From DAOTXS01 sp034435055 (GTDB lineage Bacteria > Chloroflexota > Anaerolineae > UBA4142), in assembly GCA_034435055.1 (NCBI GenBank), contig DAOTXS010000087.1:131703-195702 (forward strand): a stretch of 64,000 nt of DNA. Reading direction: 5' to 3'. The notes beneath the pieces are model-generated. The model searched no databases, was not told the origin of the DNA, and was given only the letters and a program-made list of their open reading frames with translations. Every line of letters begins with the position of its first letter. Within the stretch, counting starts at the first letter, position 1. Shown in pieces: positions 17,277-26,682 of the stretch. The translations under genes and the position numbers were made by a program.

Positions 17277-18440
17277 ATGCGGACTGTCGTCGGCCGATTG
17301 ATTCTGATTGTCTTGGGAGGATTCTTTGGGCTTGTTTGCTTGGAGATTGGTATTCGTGGACTGCACTTGGAGAAAGATACATTTTGGGAACCCCATCCTC
17401 TCTATGGTTACTTTCATATTCCCAATCGAGAGGGTTGGTGGTTTTCTCCGGAATTTCAGGTCAAGGTTAAGATCAATTCAAAAGGACTAAGAAACCGGGA
17501 AATCGGGTACGAAAAACCTGCCGGCGTAACTCGAATCCTAATTTTAGGTGATTCGATGACAGAGGGAATTCAGGTTCCCATGGAGGAAACATTTTCAGCA
17601 CTGTTGGAAGCCCGCTTGAATCAATCGGGTTCTGCGAAATTTGAGGTGATCAACGCGGGTGTATCTCACTTTGGCACCGATAATGAGGTTCTTTATTTTC
17701 AGAACGAAGGATACAAATACCAACCCGATATTGTCATCCTGGCTTTTCTCACTACCAACGATGTGATGGACAATAGTTTTGAACTGAGTAGGACGAGTCC
17801 ATATTACGTTTTAGGCGATGGCAGTCGATTAGGGCTAAAGAATTTTCCCTTACAATTGGACGAGAGCCCGTTCAATAGATTGCGGTTATTCTTGGGTACG
17901 AATGTGCAATCGTACAATTTTTTTTCGCGCTCAATCCGCGCGCAGGCACCACGGATTGCACAAATCTTGCAATCGTTTGGTGTTATGCATCAAGGAACAA
18001 CACAAGGTATCCCGACGGATTTCTTTGTGTACGCACCTCAGTATGATGCTAAATGGGATGAGGCATGGGAAATCACTAGGCGATTAATCATGCAACTTAA
18101 GCAGGATGTCGAAGCCCAACGGGCGAGATTCCTGGTTGTGGTTTTTAGTCCACAATTCGTGCATGTGCGTGAGCAAAACTGGCAAGATTATTTGAATGCG
18201 ATTCCTGCTATGAAGGAGCGGGCTTGGGATGTTGATAAACCTGACCGACTCATCACGGATTTTTTAAAAACAGAGCAAATCCCTTATCTGCAAACTATAA
18301 ACTATTTTCAGGCGGAAGCAAAACGTACGTCACAGTTGCTCTATTTTCCTGCGGATGGGCATTTGAATCAGGCGGGGCATCGTTTGGCGGCGCAATTAAT
18401 ATGGGAGCAAATAAATCGCTTGAACCTACTGCTGCCGTAA
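17277..18440 (+). CDS. Membrane-anchored SGNH/GDSL hydrolase 1
   Basis: A 387-residue SGNH hydrolase. AGGAGG at 17264-17269 precedes the ATG. An N-terminal uncleaved anchor (residues 8-28) places the catalytic domain outside the membrane. Block I is ILGDSMTEG with Ser93. The Gly and Asn blocks are visible as NAGVSHFGTDNE and LTTNDVMDN. Block V is DGHLNQAGH near residues 360-368. Such enzymes act as glycan O-acetyl esterases or acetyltransferases. It lies downstream of the carbamoyltransferase, matching the GDSL gene (SxtL-like) that accompanies SxtI-type enzymes. Its role is likely glycan modification outside the cytoplasm. Confidence 0.8.
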   Translation: MRTVVGRLILIVLGGFFGLVCLEIGIRGLHLEKDTFWEPHPLYGYFHIPNREGWWFSPEFQVKVKINSKGLRNREIGYEKPAGVTRILILGDSMTEGIQVPMEETFSALLEARLNQSGSAKFEVINAGVSHFGTDNEVLYFQNEGYKYQPDIVILAFLTTNDVMDNSFELSRTSPYYVLGDGSRLGLKNFPLQLDESPFNRLRLFLGTNVQSYNFFSRSIRAQAPRIAQILQSFGVMHQGTTQGIPTDFFVYAPQYDAKWDEAWEITRRLIMQLKQDVEAQRARFLVVVFSPQFVHVREQNWQDYLNAIPAMKERAWDVDKPDRLITDFLKTEQIPYLQTINYFQAEAKRTSQLLYFPADGHLNQAGHRLAAQLIWEQINRLNLLLP

Positions 18441-18472
18441 AGTGGACGTTTCCTCTTTACACAGAGGTTTAG

Positions 18473-19555
18473 ATGACGCATGCCAAGAAAACTCTGTTTA
18501 TCAATCTGTCGATTTCCCTAATCACCGTTGGGTTGTGTTTAGGAGGGCTCGAACTAATCGCCCAAAAATGGGAATATGATTTATCGCAAGGTCCGTTGGG
18601 ATGGGAGCTAGTCGCGTCGCGCCGATTTAAGATACAACCAAGTGGTAATCCTGAAATTAATGCACTGTTACGTCCCAATATGGATTATCTCTGGGAAGGT
18701 GTGCCTGTTCATATTAACTCGCAAGGGTTACGTGATGTAGAACATAGTGTTGAAAAGAGCAGAGGAGTATACCGAGTTCTTTGTCTTGGTGATTCAGTGG
18801 CTTTTGGCTGGGAAATTCCGCTCGGAGATACGTATGCCAAGCAATTGGAAAAACTGTTGAATTCGATGGACGGTATATCCTATCAAGTCATCAATGCAGG
18901 CATCTTGGGTTGGGACTTGCCGATTGAGTATGCCTATTTTAAACAAACGGGGATCAGATATGAACCTGACTTGATAATTGCTGAGGTAACGGTCTTCAAC
19001 GATATCTATCATACAACTTATATTATCCCCCCGCCATCTCCAATTGAATGGCTCAGGGCAAATACTTACTCTTGGGGGTTTCTTTCGACCCAGGTTCAGA
19101 TTATGCGTGATCGATTCAAAATTACTGCGCGCCAATCTTCCCCGGAGCTTGCCAAGCCGGATCCTCCATTTCCATTGGATGAGAGAGACCCGATTTGGGA
19201 TCAGTACATTCGGAGTCCTATCTTGAGGATGAACGAGCTGGCTAAACAAAAAAACGCTGGTTTTTTGCTGGTGGTCTTTCCTACCGAGACTCAAGTGCAC
19301 AGAGCTAGCGCTGGATATCCCACGACAGCCCAGCAGGTAATCCGAAAACTTGGGGAAGAAAATGACATTGTGACGATTGATCTCTTGCCTATTTTTCAAC
19401 AGACCGATGACTGTAATTTACGCCAAGTTGAGATAGAGAAACCCTGTCCTTTGTTTGCTGATTCATCATCTCACCCCAGCGCATTGGGACATCGTTTGGC
19501 GGCGGAAGCAATCCTCCAGGCGATTAAAGAAAATCGATTACTTAGTCCTCATTGA
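18473..19555 (+). CDS. Membrane-anchored SGNH/GDSL hydrolase 2
   Basis: A 360-residue paralogue of the preceding protein, with an N-terminal anchor (about residues 8-30) and LCLGDSVAFGW with Ser108. NAGILGWDLP and VTVFNDIY correspond to the Gly and Asn blocks. DSSSHPSALGH contains the final His. The ribosome site AGAGG at 18463-18467 is complementary to CCTCT at 18452-18456, so a small hairpin could cover it, but the stem is only 5 bp. Tandem SGNH proteins may act on different positions of one glycan. Confidence 0.8.
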   Translation: MTHAKKTLFINLSISLITVGLCLGGLELIAQKWEYDLSQGPLGWELVASRRFKIQPSGNPEINALLRPNMDYLWEGVPVHINSQGLRDVEHSVEKSRGVYRVLCLGDSVAFGWEIPLGDTYAKQLEKLLNSMDGISYQVINAGILGWDLPIEYAYFKQTGIRYEPDLIIAEVTVFNDIYHTTYIIPPPSPIEWLRANTYSWGFLSTQVQIMRDRFKITARQSSPELAKPDPPFPLDERDPIWDQYIRSPILRMNELAKQKNAGFLLVVFPTETQVHRASAGYPTTAQQVIRKLGEENDIVTIDLLPIFQQTDDCNLRQVEIEKPCPLFADSSSHPSALGHRLAAEAILQAIKENRLLSPH

Positions 19556-19600
19556 TTTGGGGCATCGCTCAATACAAAATATTTTCTAAATGGAGAATAC

Positions 19601-19909
19601 ATGCCGAATCATCAACAAATTCGCGACATTGTTGTTATTACATTCAAAGAAGTTTCTCAACAATTAAATCCCAATATCCTTTCAGATGTGAATGATGATA
19701 CAGTACTCTTTGGCATCGGCGGGGTATTGGATTCGCTTGGCTTGGTCAATCTGATCGTGGCGGTTGAGCAACGCCTCGAAGATGAATTGGGAACGGTCGT
19801 CGTGCTGGCAGATGAAAAGGCGATGGCGCAGAAAAACAGTCCCTTCCGAACCGTTGCCACGTTGGTCGATTACATCGCGCAACAACTCGACGAGCATTCG
19901 AATGCCTGA
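19601..19909 (+). CDS. Acyl carrier protein-like protein
   Basis: A 102-residue helical carrier protein with GGAGAA at 19592-19597. The phosphopantetheine attachment motif is GVLDSLGLVNLI with Ser45. It is slightly longer than a housekeeping AcpP and lacks the canonical DSL-ENV context, so it is a specialised carrier. It overlaps the following SDR gene by 8 bp. With that reductase and the AMP-binding ligase it forms a compact acyl-activation set, probably preparing a hydroxyacyl or related group for transfer to a sugar. Confidence 0.85.
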   Translation: MPNHQQIRDIVVITFKEVSQQLNPNILSDVNDDTVLFGIGGVLDSLGLVNLIVAVEQRLEDELGTVVVLADEKAMAQKNSPFRTVATLVDYIAQQLDEHSNA

Positions 19910-20606
19910 CCCAAACGTTATGCTCATCACCGGCACGCGCAAAGGCATCGGTCGGTATCTGGTGGAGCATTACAGCGCGCGCGGTTGGCAGGTTATCGGT
20001 TGCAGTCGCAAACCGATGGATGCCCCGATGGCAAACTATCGACATTATTGTCTCGATGTTGCGGACGAAACACAAGTTAAAATGTTGTTTGCCGATGTGC
20101 GCAAAACGTACAATCGGCTCGACGTTTTGATCAACAACGCCGGCATCGCAGCGATGAATCACGCATTGCTCACACCGCTGTCTGCCGTGCAAAATATTCT
20201 CAACACGAATATCGTCGGCACATTTTTATTTTGTCGCGAAGCCGCCAAGTTGATGCAAAAAAATCGCTGGGGGCGCATCGTCAATTTCTCGACGGTTGCC
20301 GTGCCGTTCAATTTGGAAGGCGAAGCCATTTACGCCGCATCGAAATCTGCGGTCGAAACACTCACGCGCATTCTCGCGCGCGAACTCGCCGACTATAACA
20401 TTACGGTCAACGCGATCGGCCCAACGCCGGTGCAAACCGACTTGATTCGGGCTGTCCCGAGAGAACGCATCGACGATTTGCTCAAGCGGCAGGCGATCCA
20501 TCGATTAGGCGAGTTCCGCGACGTGGTGAACGTCATCGATTTTTTCATTCGTCCAGAAAGTGATTTGGTAACGGGGCAAGTGATGTACCTGGGAGGCGTA
20601 TCGTGA
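19902..20606 (+). CDS. Short-chain dehydrogenase/reductase (FabG-like)
   Basis: A 234-residue classical SDR. The ATG at 19902 overlaps the carrier-protein gene. The nucleotide site TGTRKGIG is at residues 10-17, NNAG at 78-81, and the catalytic Ser130, Tyr144 and Lys148 (YAASK) are all present. The gene order after an acyl carrier protein suggests reduction of a 3-ketoacyl-ACP, or oxidation of a hydroxyacyl group, although a sugar substrate is possible. The stop overlaps the GTG of the next gene. Confidence 0.85.
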   Translation: MPDPNVMLITGTRKGIGRYLVEHYSARGWQVIGCSRKPMDAPMANYRHYCLDVADETQVKMLFADVRKTYNRLDVLINNAGIAAMNHALLTPLSAVQNILNTNIVGTFLFCREAAKLMQKNRWGRIVNFSTVAVPFNLEGEAIYAASKSAVETLTRILARELADYNITVNAIGPTPVQTDLIRAVPRERIDDLLKRQAIHRLGEFRDVVNVIDFFIRPESDLVTGQVMYLGGVS

Positions 20607-21955
20607 TCGATTTTTTGTTGCGCGTTTTTGAAGCGAATCGTGAACGTGATGCGATTGTGTGGCAGGGTCGACCATACACCTACGCTTGGTTGTTAGAACG
20701 GGTTGCGTTTTGGCGCGAGCGAATTCGCGTGGAAGAAATTCAACCGGGGACAGTTACACTCATCGAAGCCGATTTCTCGCCTAACTCGGTGGCATTATTT
20801 CTGGCGTTATTGGAAGCGCGGTGCATTTTTGTGCCGCTCACTAGTTCGGTTGCGGCGAAGCGTTTGGAATTTATCGAAATCGCACAAGGGCAAGTGTCAT
20901 TTCAAATCGCTGCCGATGATTCGGTTACCGTTGCGCGCTTGCCGTACGCCGGCGCGCATCCGTTGTATTCGATTCTGCGCGAGCGTCAGCATCCCGGCTT
21001 GATTCTCTTTTCGTCTGGCTCGACTGGGAAGAGTAAAGCGGCGGTGCACGACATGTCTGGGATTTTGGAAAAATTCCACGTGCCACGTCATCGTCAACGG
21101 ACGATTCCATTTTTGTTGTACGATCACATTGGCGGCGTCAACACGATGCTTTACACGTTGTCGAATGGCGGTTGTCTGGTGACGGTTGCCAGTCGGGCGC
21201 CCGATGATGTGCTTGCCGCAATCGAAAAATATCGCGTGGAACTTTTGCCGACTTCGCCGACGTTTATCAATTTGATTCTGTTGAGCGAAGCGTACAAACG
21301 ACACGATATGAGTTCGCTCAAGACAGTTACGTACGGCACCGAACCGATGCCCGAAAGTACGCTCAAACGTTTTCACGAATTATTCCCGCACATCAATTTG
21401 CAACAAACCTACGGGTTGTCCGAGGTGGGGATCTTGCGCGCAAAATCGAAAAGTTCGGATTCGCTTTGGGTCAAAGTGGGCGGCGAAGGATTCGAGACGC
21501 GCGTGGTCGACGGCATTTTGCATATCAAAGCGCGTTCGGCGATGCTGGGTTATTTGAACGCACCCAGTCCCTTCACCGATGATGGTTGGTTCAACACCAA
21601 CGATGCCGTCCAAGTGGATGGCGAATATTTGCGAATTCTGGGTCGCGTATCGGAAATTATCAATGTGGGCGGTGAAAAAGTTTATCCTGCCGAAGTGGAA
21701 AGCGTGATTCAGGAAATCGACAATATCGCCGAAGTGACGGTCTATGGCGAAAAGAATCCAATTACCGGCAACATCGTTTGCGCGCAGGTGCGGTTGGCGC
21801 GTGACGAAGATCCCCGCGAAGTTGCGGCGCGTGTCAAACGATATTGCGCCGAACGCCTGCGCCGATTCCAAGTGCCGGTCAAAGTTACGATTGCCAGCGA
21901 GGAACAGTACAGCGAACGCTTTAAGAAAAAACGTGCGCAGGTCAAAGTTCAATGA
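20603..21955 (+). CDS. AMP-binding (ANL superfamily) acyl-activating ligase
   Basis: A 450-residue ANL ligase, shorter than usual acyl-CoA synthetases (500-550). The P-loop is FSSGSTGKSKA (136-146). The A5-like motif QTYGLSEVG and the hinge GRVSEIINVGGEKVYPAEVE are present. The C-terminal subdomain ends ERFKKKRAQVKVQ, with lysines at the usual catalytic site. It forms an acyl-adenylate and probably loads the neighbouring carrier protein or CoA. GTGA overlap with the SDR and ATGA overlap with the next gene show one translation unit. Substrate chain length cannot be inferred. Confidence 0.85.
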   Translation: MIDFLLRVFEANRERDAIVWQGRPYTYAWLLERVAFWRERIRVEEIQPGTVTLIEADFSPNSVALFLALLEARCIFVPLTSSVAAKRLEFIEIAQGQVSFQIAADDSVTVARLPYAGAHPLYSILRERQHPGLILFSSGSTGKSKAAVHDMSGILEKFHVPRHRQRTIPFLLYDHIGGVNTMLYTLSNGGCLVTVASRAPDDVLAAIEKYRVELLPTSPTFINLILLSEAYKRHDMSSLKTVTYGTEPMPESTLKRFHELFPHINLQQTYGLSEVGILRAKSKSSDSLWVKVGGEGFETRVVDGILHIKARSAMLGYLNAPSPFTDDGWFNTNDAVQVDGEYLRILGRVSEIINVGGEKVYPAEVESVIQEIDNIAEVTVYGEKNPITGNIVCAQVRLARDEDPREVAARVKRYCAERLRRFQVPVKVTIASEEQYSERFKKKRAQVKVQ

Positions 21956-23466
21956 TACACGTGCCAACGCAGATTCAAAATATTGCACGGTTCAGTGCGA
22001 TCTTGATCATTCTGTTTCTTGCGTTTTACAACCTCACCGAATTTCCGACGACGTGGTTTGACGAAGGATCGCATCTGCACGTCCCCAAAACTTTTGTGCG
22101 GTTCGGTGTGTACGCCGATTATAGCAGTGAAGGTTTTCGTCATTACGGTCCCACGCAGGGTTTGGGCCCGACGGTTTTGTTGCCAATCGCCGGCATGTTC
22201 AAAATCGCGGGCATTGGCTTGCTCCAAGCGCGCCTGGTGATGGTAACGTATTTACTCGCGGCGATGATCGTGTTTTTCCTGCTGGCGCGCGACCTGGGGG
22301 GCAATCTGGTTGCGTGGATCGCGACGGCATTGCTGATTACTTCGCGTGGCGTTTCACTGCTTGAGTATGGTCGCCAAGTACTCGGCGAAGTGCCGGGCTT
22401 GGTTTTTCTTGTGACGGCGTTGTGGCTTTGGTTTCGTGGATGGGAAAAGGCAAGTTGGACCCGCTTGGTACTCATCGGCATTTTGTTTGGCTTGTCGATG
22501 ATCACCAAGTACCAAAACCTGATTGTCGTGATGATGACATTGGGACTGGCGTGGCTTTTGAACCTGATTTACTATCGCATTTTGCCCCACCGCAGTTATA
22601 TTGTCCCTGGATTTGTCGCCGCCGCTTGTTTTGGACTGTGGCAAGTTTTTCTGATTCTCTATCCTGGGCTGGACACCGCGGCAGAAAATTTCAGATTGTT
22701 CCGCGAAGTGAGTGCGGGCGCGGCACTGGTTTTTTCATCCGACCTGATGATCCGTAGTCTGCAAGAATTATTGGGTCTCAAGGTATATCTTCTGGCTCTT
22801 GTGCCGGCGTTGGTTTATGGAGTGCGTCTTGGCTTGCCACGCACGCGCGCGGGGCAACAGTGGGGTACTTTGTGGTTGCTGATCCTCCTGAATCTCGCGT
22901 GGTATATTTTTGCATCCGTTAGTTGGTTGCGTTACGCGTTTCTCGGTCTGGCATTTAGCAGTCTTTTTGTTGCGCGGTTCTTTACCGACCTGATTCACGG
23001 AATCGAGCTGGACGCAATCCGGCAGGGACATTTCTCGTTGAAGAATGTGTGGCGCGGCGTATTGGCAGTGTGGCTGGCGGCGATGATTTTGATTCCGCTG
23101 GGACAAAATTTGCGCGACATTATTTTCCCGCCCTTTAACGATGCGGCGGCAATGTCAAATTACTTGAATTCGCACGTGCCTCGCAATGTCTTGCTCGAAA
23201 CCTGGGAACCGGAGATGGGTTTTCTGACCGATCATCATTATCATTTTCCAGCGGCTTCTTTTTTACCGAAAGCAGTTGCATACATTTGGCTTCGACAGCC
23301 GCCGCCTTCGCAGACATACGATTTTGTTTTGACACAATCGCCGCCGTTTATTTTGATTGGTGAATTCGGCCGCTGGGTTCAAATGTACCCGGATGAATTA
23401 ATCCAATCGCGTTATAGTTTGGTTACACGTATCGGAGCATACGAGTTGTATGAGATCAAAAAATAG
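21952..23466 (+). CDS. GT39/ArnT-like polytopic membrane glycosyltransferase
   Basis: A 504-residue protein with about eleven hydrophobic segments. The first periplasmic loop carries the Asp-Glu pair (WFDEGSHLH, D37/E38) that is catalytic in GT-C enzymes of the ArnT/PMT class, which use polyprenyl-phosphate sugars. A second soluble region near the C-terminus has ETWEPEMGFL. It probably transfers a sugar on the outer face of the membrane, perhaps using the polyprenyl-phosphate sugar made by the GT2 at 32721. The start overlaps the ligase stop. Confidence 0.75.
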   Translation: MIHVPTQIQNIARFSAILIILFLAFYNLTEFPTTWFDEGSHLHVPKTFVRFGVYADYSSEGFRHYGPTQGLGPTVLLPIAGMFKIAGIGLLQARLVMVTYLLAAMIVFFLLARDLGGNLVAWIATALLITSRGVSLLEYGRQVLGEVPGLVFLVTALWLWFRGWEKASWTRLVLIGILFGLSMITKYQNLIVVMMTLGLAWLLNLIYYRILPHRSYIVPGFVAAACFGLWQVFLILYPGLDTAAENFRLFREVSAGAALVFSSDLMIRSLQELLGLKVYLLALVPALVYGVRLGLPRTRAGQQWGTLWLLILLNLAWYIFASVSWLRYAFLGLAFSSLFVARFFTDLIHGIELDAIRQGHFSLKNVWRGVLAVWLAAMILIPLGQNLRDIIFPPFNDAAAMSNYLNSHVPRNVLLETWEPEMGFLTDHHYHFPAASFLPKAVAYIWLRQPPPSQTYDFVLTQSPPFILIGEFGRWVQMYPDELIQSRYSLVTRIGAYELYEIKK

Positions 23467-24943
23467 AATCGATCGAGTTGGGATCGTTGTCGCAGTTGTC
23501 ATCGGAATAATTGGTTTTTCTTTCTCGGCGGTGCCAGCCGTTGTTGCGCAATCGTCGGGATGGAGTCGTCCGTTTCGTTTGTCGCTCGACGGTGCTTCGT
23601 GGTTTCCAGACATTACCGCGGATGCAAGTGGTCGTGTGCATGTCATTTGGTCTGCTGTAACTCTGGACTATCGGATGTGGGATGGGCGCGGTTGGAGTTC
23701 GGTCAGTGATATTGCCGTTGCCGCCGATGTCTACGGTTTGCCCATTGCCGATGTATTTCGAACTGGCATTGTAGCGGATAGCAATGGCTATTTGAATCTA
23801 TTTTATTACCATTTGACTGAGGGGCTGGGGTACTTTACTCGCGCGCCGGGGGAGCGAGCAACTCTCGCCCAAGCGTGGGAACGTCCCCAATTGATCGGCG
23901 CGCGGGGGCAGGGTTATTATACTGCGCTGACGGTAGACAAGAATGATCAGCTTCACGCCGTTTATATCGATACCTCAATTGAATCTCAGCTCGCGGAGGT
24001 CTTCTACCGTCGTTCCGAACGCGGCGGAGTGCAGTGGTCTCCGCCAATCAACTTGTCCAATTCGCCGCGACTTGGGTCAAGCCGTCCGCAAATCTTGCGC
24101 GACCAATTCGATGTGTTGCATGTCAGTTGGGATGAAGGATGGGATCGCCGGAGCGGCGAAGGTGCCCCCCAAACTTCCCGCTATGTTTTCTCGATCAATA
24201 ACGGACGAGACTGGTCAACGCCGGTGACGTTTGGAAGTACTCGCCAACCCGCCGTGCATCTTGTTGTCACTTCTGGACAAAGACCTGAGAGTCGGATTGC
24301 GGTTTGGCGCACTACCACCGATGAGGCCGTGTACTATCAAACTTCATCGGACAGTGGTAAAACTTGGAGTGCGCCGGCGCCGATTCCGGGCATACTTCCG
24401 CGTCTTTGGAATTCGCCGCCCTTCGATCAATACGCGCTTGCCCGGGATGATCGTGGTGTGGTTCATCTTGTTCTCGTGACGCGCCGCCAACAAAACGCAA
24501 ATTTGTGGGCGGTTACGCATATCGAATGGGATGGCAGGACGTGGAGTCGCCCGGAAACGATCTTTGAACAGGAAGGGTTATATCCTGAATATCCTCGCAT
24601 CGCGATTGCGTTGGGAAATCAGTTACACGTCGTCTGGTTTACGCGCACCGCACTGTTTACCATTGCGCCGATGGACGTTTGGCACAGTATGCAAACTATC
24701 GATGTGCAGGCATATACTCCTGTGCCGGCTTTTCCAACCGTCACGCCGATTCCTCCCACGCCGACTGTTCGCGCGGCGTTGACCCCAACGCGCTTTGCGC
24801 CAATGCGCAGTCCATCAGGGGTCGAATCGTTGCCGACAGCAAGTTCTTCTTCGGCGATGCCGCTCATCGTTGGCGGCGCGGGGGCGGTGTTGGCAATTAT
24901 CTTTGCCTTGTATTTGCGACATATCTATTTGCGACGGGATTAG
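23450..24943 (+). CDS. Secreted BNR/sialidase-like beta-propeller protein with C-terminal anchor
   Basis: A 497-residue exported protein with a signal peptide (VGIVVAVVIGIIGFSFS, then AVVAQ). Repeats typical of BNR/Asp-box propellers are visible (DASGRVHVIWSAV, DRRGVVHLVL-like stretches, SSDSGKTWSAPAPI, NNGRDWSTPVTF). The full sialidase arginine triad is not evident. A Pro/Thr-rich stalk (PTVTPIPPTPTV) leads to one C-terminal span with an LRRD end. Glycan binding or hydrolysis at the surface is plausible. It overlaps the upstream GT39 gene by 17 bp. Confidence 0.65.
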   Translation: MRSKNRIDRVGIVVAVVIGIIGFSFSAVPAVVAQSSGWSRPFRLSLDGASWFPDITADASGRVHVIWSAVTLDYRMWDGRGWSSVSDIAVAADVYGLPIADVFRTGIVADSNGYLNLFYYHLTEGLGYFTRAPGERATLAQAWERPQLIGARGQGYYTALTVDKNDQLHAVYIDTSIESQLAEVFYRRSERGGVQWSPPINLSNSPRLGSSRPQILRDQFDVLHVSWDEGWDRRSGEGAPQTSRYVFSINNGRDWSTPVTFGSTRQPAVHLVVTSGQRPESRIAVWRTTTDEAVYYQTSSDSGKTWSAPAPIPGILPRLWNSPPFDQYALARDDRGVVHLVLVTRRQQNANLWAVTHIEWDGRTWSRPETIFEQEGLYPEYPRIAIALGNQLHVVWFTRTALFTIAPMDVWHSMQTIDVQAYTPVPAFPTVTPIPPTPTVRAALTPTRFAPMRSPSGVESLPTASSSSAMPLIVGGAGAVLAIIFALYLRHIYLRRD

Positions 24944-25009
24944 CCCAGCGCAACTAAAAGATGAATGAGTCGGCGAACAATCGCCCACTCGATTTTTTAG
25001 GAGACAACT

Positions 25010-26089
25010 GTGGTAACTTCAAAATGCCGTGTGGGTGTTATCGGTGTAGGGAATATGGGTTTTCATCATGCGCGCAACTATACCGAAATGCCCAACGTTG
25101 AATTGGTTGCGATTGCGGATAATGATTCGGCGAGGGCGAAACAAGTTGCCGAGCGTTTTCAGTGCCGCGCGTACCCAAGTTACACTGAAATGCTTGAGAA
25201 AGAAACCTTGGATGCCGTATCAGTTGTCGTGCCAACCAAATTGCATCAGCATGTGGTGATCGATACCTTACGCGCCGGGATACATACCCTGGTCGAAAAA
25301 CCAATTGCCGCCACACTTGACCAAGCCGCCGTGATGGTGAATGAGAGCCATCGCCACGGAGTGATGCTGGCGGTGGGTCATATTGAACGATTCAACCCGG
25401 CGGTGCGTGAACTCAAACGGCGCATCCAGATGGGCGAGCTAGGCACACTGACCTCGATTGTGACGCGACGCGTCGGCGTCGTGCCACCGCGCATCAAGGA
25501 TGTCGATGTGATTCTCGATATGGCGGTGCATGACATCGACGTCATTCTGTTTTTGTTGGGGCGTCTGCCGAACAGCGTCGCCGCGAGCGCCAGTTCAGTT
25601 CTGCTATCGGATCGTTTCGATCACAGCGAAATCTTTATGCGCTTTGGCGATATTGGTTGCTTTGTACAAGCCAATTGGATCACGCCCATCAAGATCCGCA
25701 CATTATCGGCAACCGGTTCCGCCGGCCATGCGGAAGTGAACTATGTTACTCAACAATTAGAGATTTTCGAAAGTCATGTCGCACGTCAATTCGACAACTT
25801 TGGCGATTTCGTTGTAAGTTTTGGCACGCCTTCCCGGGTGAATGTGGACATTCAACGCCAGGAGCCCTTACGCATCGAGTTGGAAGAATTCATCAATGCG
25901 GTGAGTGGTGGGATCGGCAAAATCATAACCGGCGAAGAAGCGATGAATACGCTCGCGGTTGTGGAGCGGATTAAAAGCTCGATGAACATCACTTTCCAGC
26001 GTCCGAATCTCGGCGATAATTATGGAGCGGTTCCGCCCGCTGGCTCGACGGTGCGCGCCGCGCGTTCTGAATCCGAGGAGGTTCGATGA
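25010..26089 (+). CDS. Gfo/Idh/MocA-family NDP-sugar dehydrogenase (WlbA/WbpB-like)
   Basis: A 359-residue NAD-dependent sugar dehydrogenase. GTG start with TAGGAGA at 24998-25004. The Rossmann motif is VGVIGVGNMG (residues 8-17). EKP at 96-98 is the hallmark lysine motif, and MAVHDIDVILFLLG carries the conserved His. Followed by an LbH acetyltransferase and a DegT aminotransferase, it matches WlbA/WbpB, which oxidises C3 of UDP-GlcNAcA in the route to UDP-diacetamido-uronic acids. The C6 dehydrogenase (WbpA/WlbO-like) is not in the window. The end overlaps the next gene. Confidence 0.85.
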   Translation: MVTSKCRVGVIGVGNMGFHHARNYTEMPNVELVAIADNDSARAKQVAERFQCRAYPSYTEMLEKETLDAVSVVVPTKLHQHVVIDTLRAGIHTLVEKPIAATLDQAAVMVNESHRHGVMLAVGHIERFNPAVRELKRRIQMGELGTLTSIVTRRVGVVPPRIKDVDVILDMAVHDIDVILFLLGRLPNSVAASASSVLLSDRFDHSEIFMRFGDIGCFVQANWITPIKIRTLSATGSAGHAEVNYVTQQLEIFESHVARQFDNFGDFVVSFGTPSRVNVDIQRQEPLRIELEEFINAVSGGIGKIITGEEAMNTLAVVERIKSSMNITFQRPNLGDNYGAVPPAGSTVRAARSESEEVR

Positions 26090-26682
26090 TTCACGCAACC
26101 GCGCTCGTAGAAGACCACGTTGAAATCGGTGAGGGCACCAAAGTTTGGCATTATGCGCATGTTCGTCAAGGCGCGCGCATCGGCAAGCAATGCATTCTGG
26201 GCAAAGATGTTTTTGTAGACCTGGGTGTCCAAATTGGTGATTGTTGTAAACTGCAAAACGGAGTCAAAGTGTATCACGGTGCGACTGTTGAGGACGGCGT
26301 CTTTTTAGGCCCGCAAGCATGTGTCTTGAACGATAAAAATCCCCGCGCGATCAATCCCGATGGCACACTCAAGACAGATGCCGATTGGCAAGTAGGCAAG
26401 GTGTTGATTCGGCGCGGCGCGGCGATTGGTGGTGGTGCCTTGATTTTGCCGAACGTAACGGTTGGCGAATTCGCCTTGGTGGGCTCAGGCGCGGTCGTTA
26501 CGCGCGACGTACCAGATTACGGATTGGTGCAGGGAAATCCCGCGCGACTTGTGGGTTACGTGTGCGCGTGTGGCAGACGTTTAAAAGAACGTCAAGAAAA
26601 TAATAGTGTGGTGTGGATGTGTTCCTTCGATCAGATGCGCTATGTCAAAGAATCGAATGGAAATCTTGTGAGGACAAAATGA
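26086..26682 (+). CDS. LbH N-acetyltransferase (WlbB/WbpD-like)
   Basis: A 198-residue hexapeptide-repeat acetyltransferase. Motifs include VEIGEGTKVWHYAHV, ARIGKQCILGKDVFVD, NGVKVYHGATVEDGVF, the loop CVLNDKNPRAINPDG, and VQGNPARLVGY. This matches enzymes that acetylate the 3-amino group of UDP-2-acetamido-3-amino-glucuronate. The C-terminal tail has CACGRRL and a later WMC, a partly degenerate form of the zinc-ribbon tail common in this subgroup. It is coupled by ATGA overlaps to both neighbours. Confidence 0.88.
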   Translation: MIHATALVEDHVEIGEGTKVWHYAHVRQGARIGKQCILGKDVFVDLGVQIGDCCKLQNGVKVYHGATVEDGVFLGPQACVLNDKNPRAINPDGTLKTDADWQVGKVLIRRGAAIGGGALILPNVTVGEFALVGSGAVVTRDVPDYGLVQGNPARLVGYVCACGRRLKERQENNSVVWMCSFDQMRYVKESNGNLVRTK

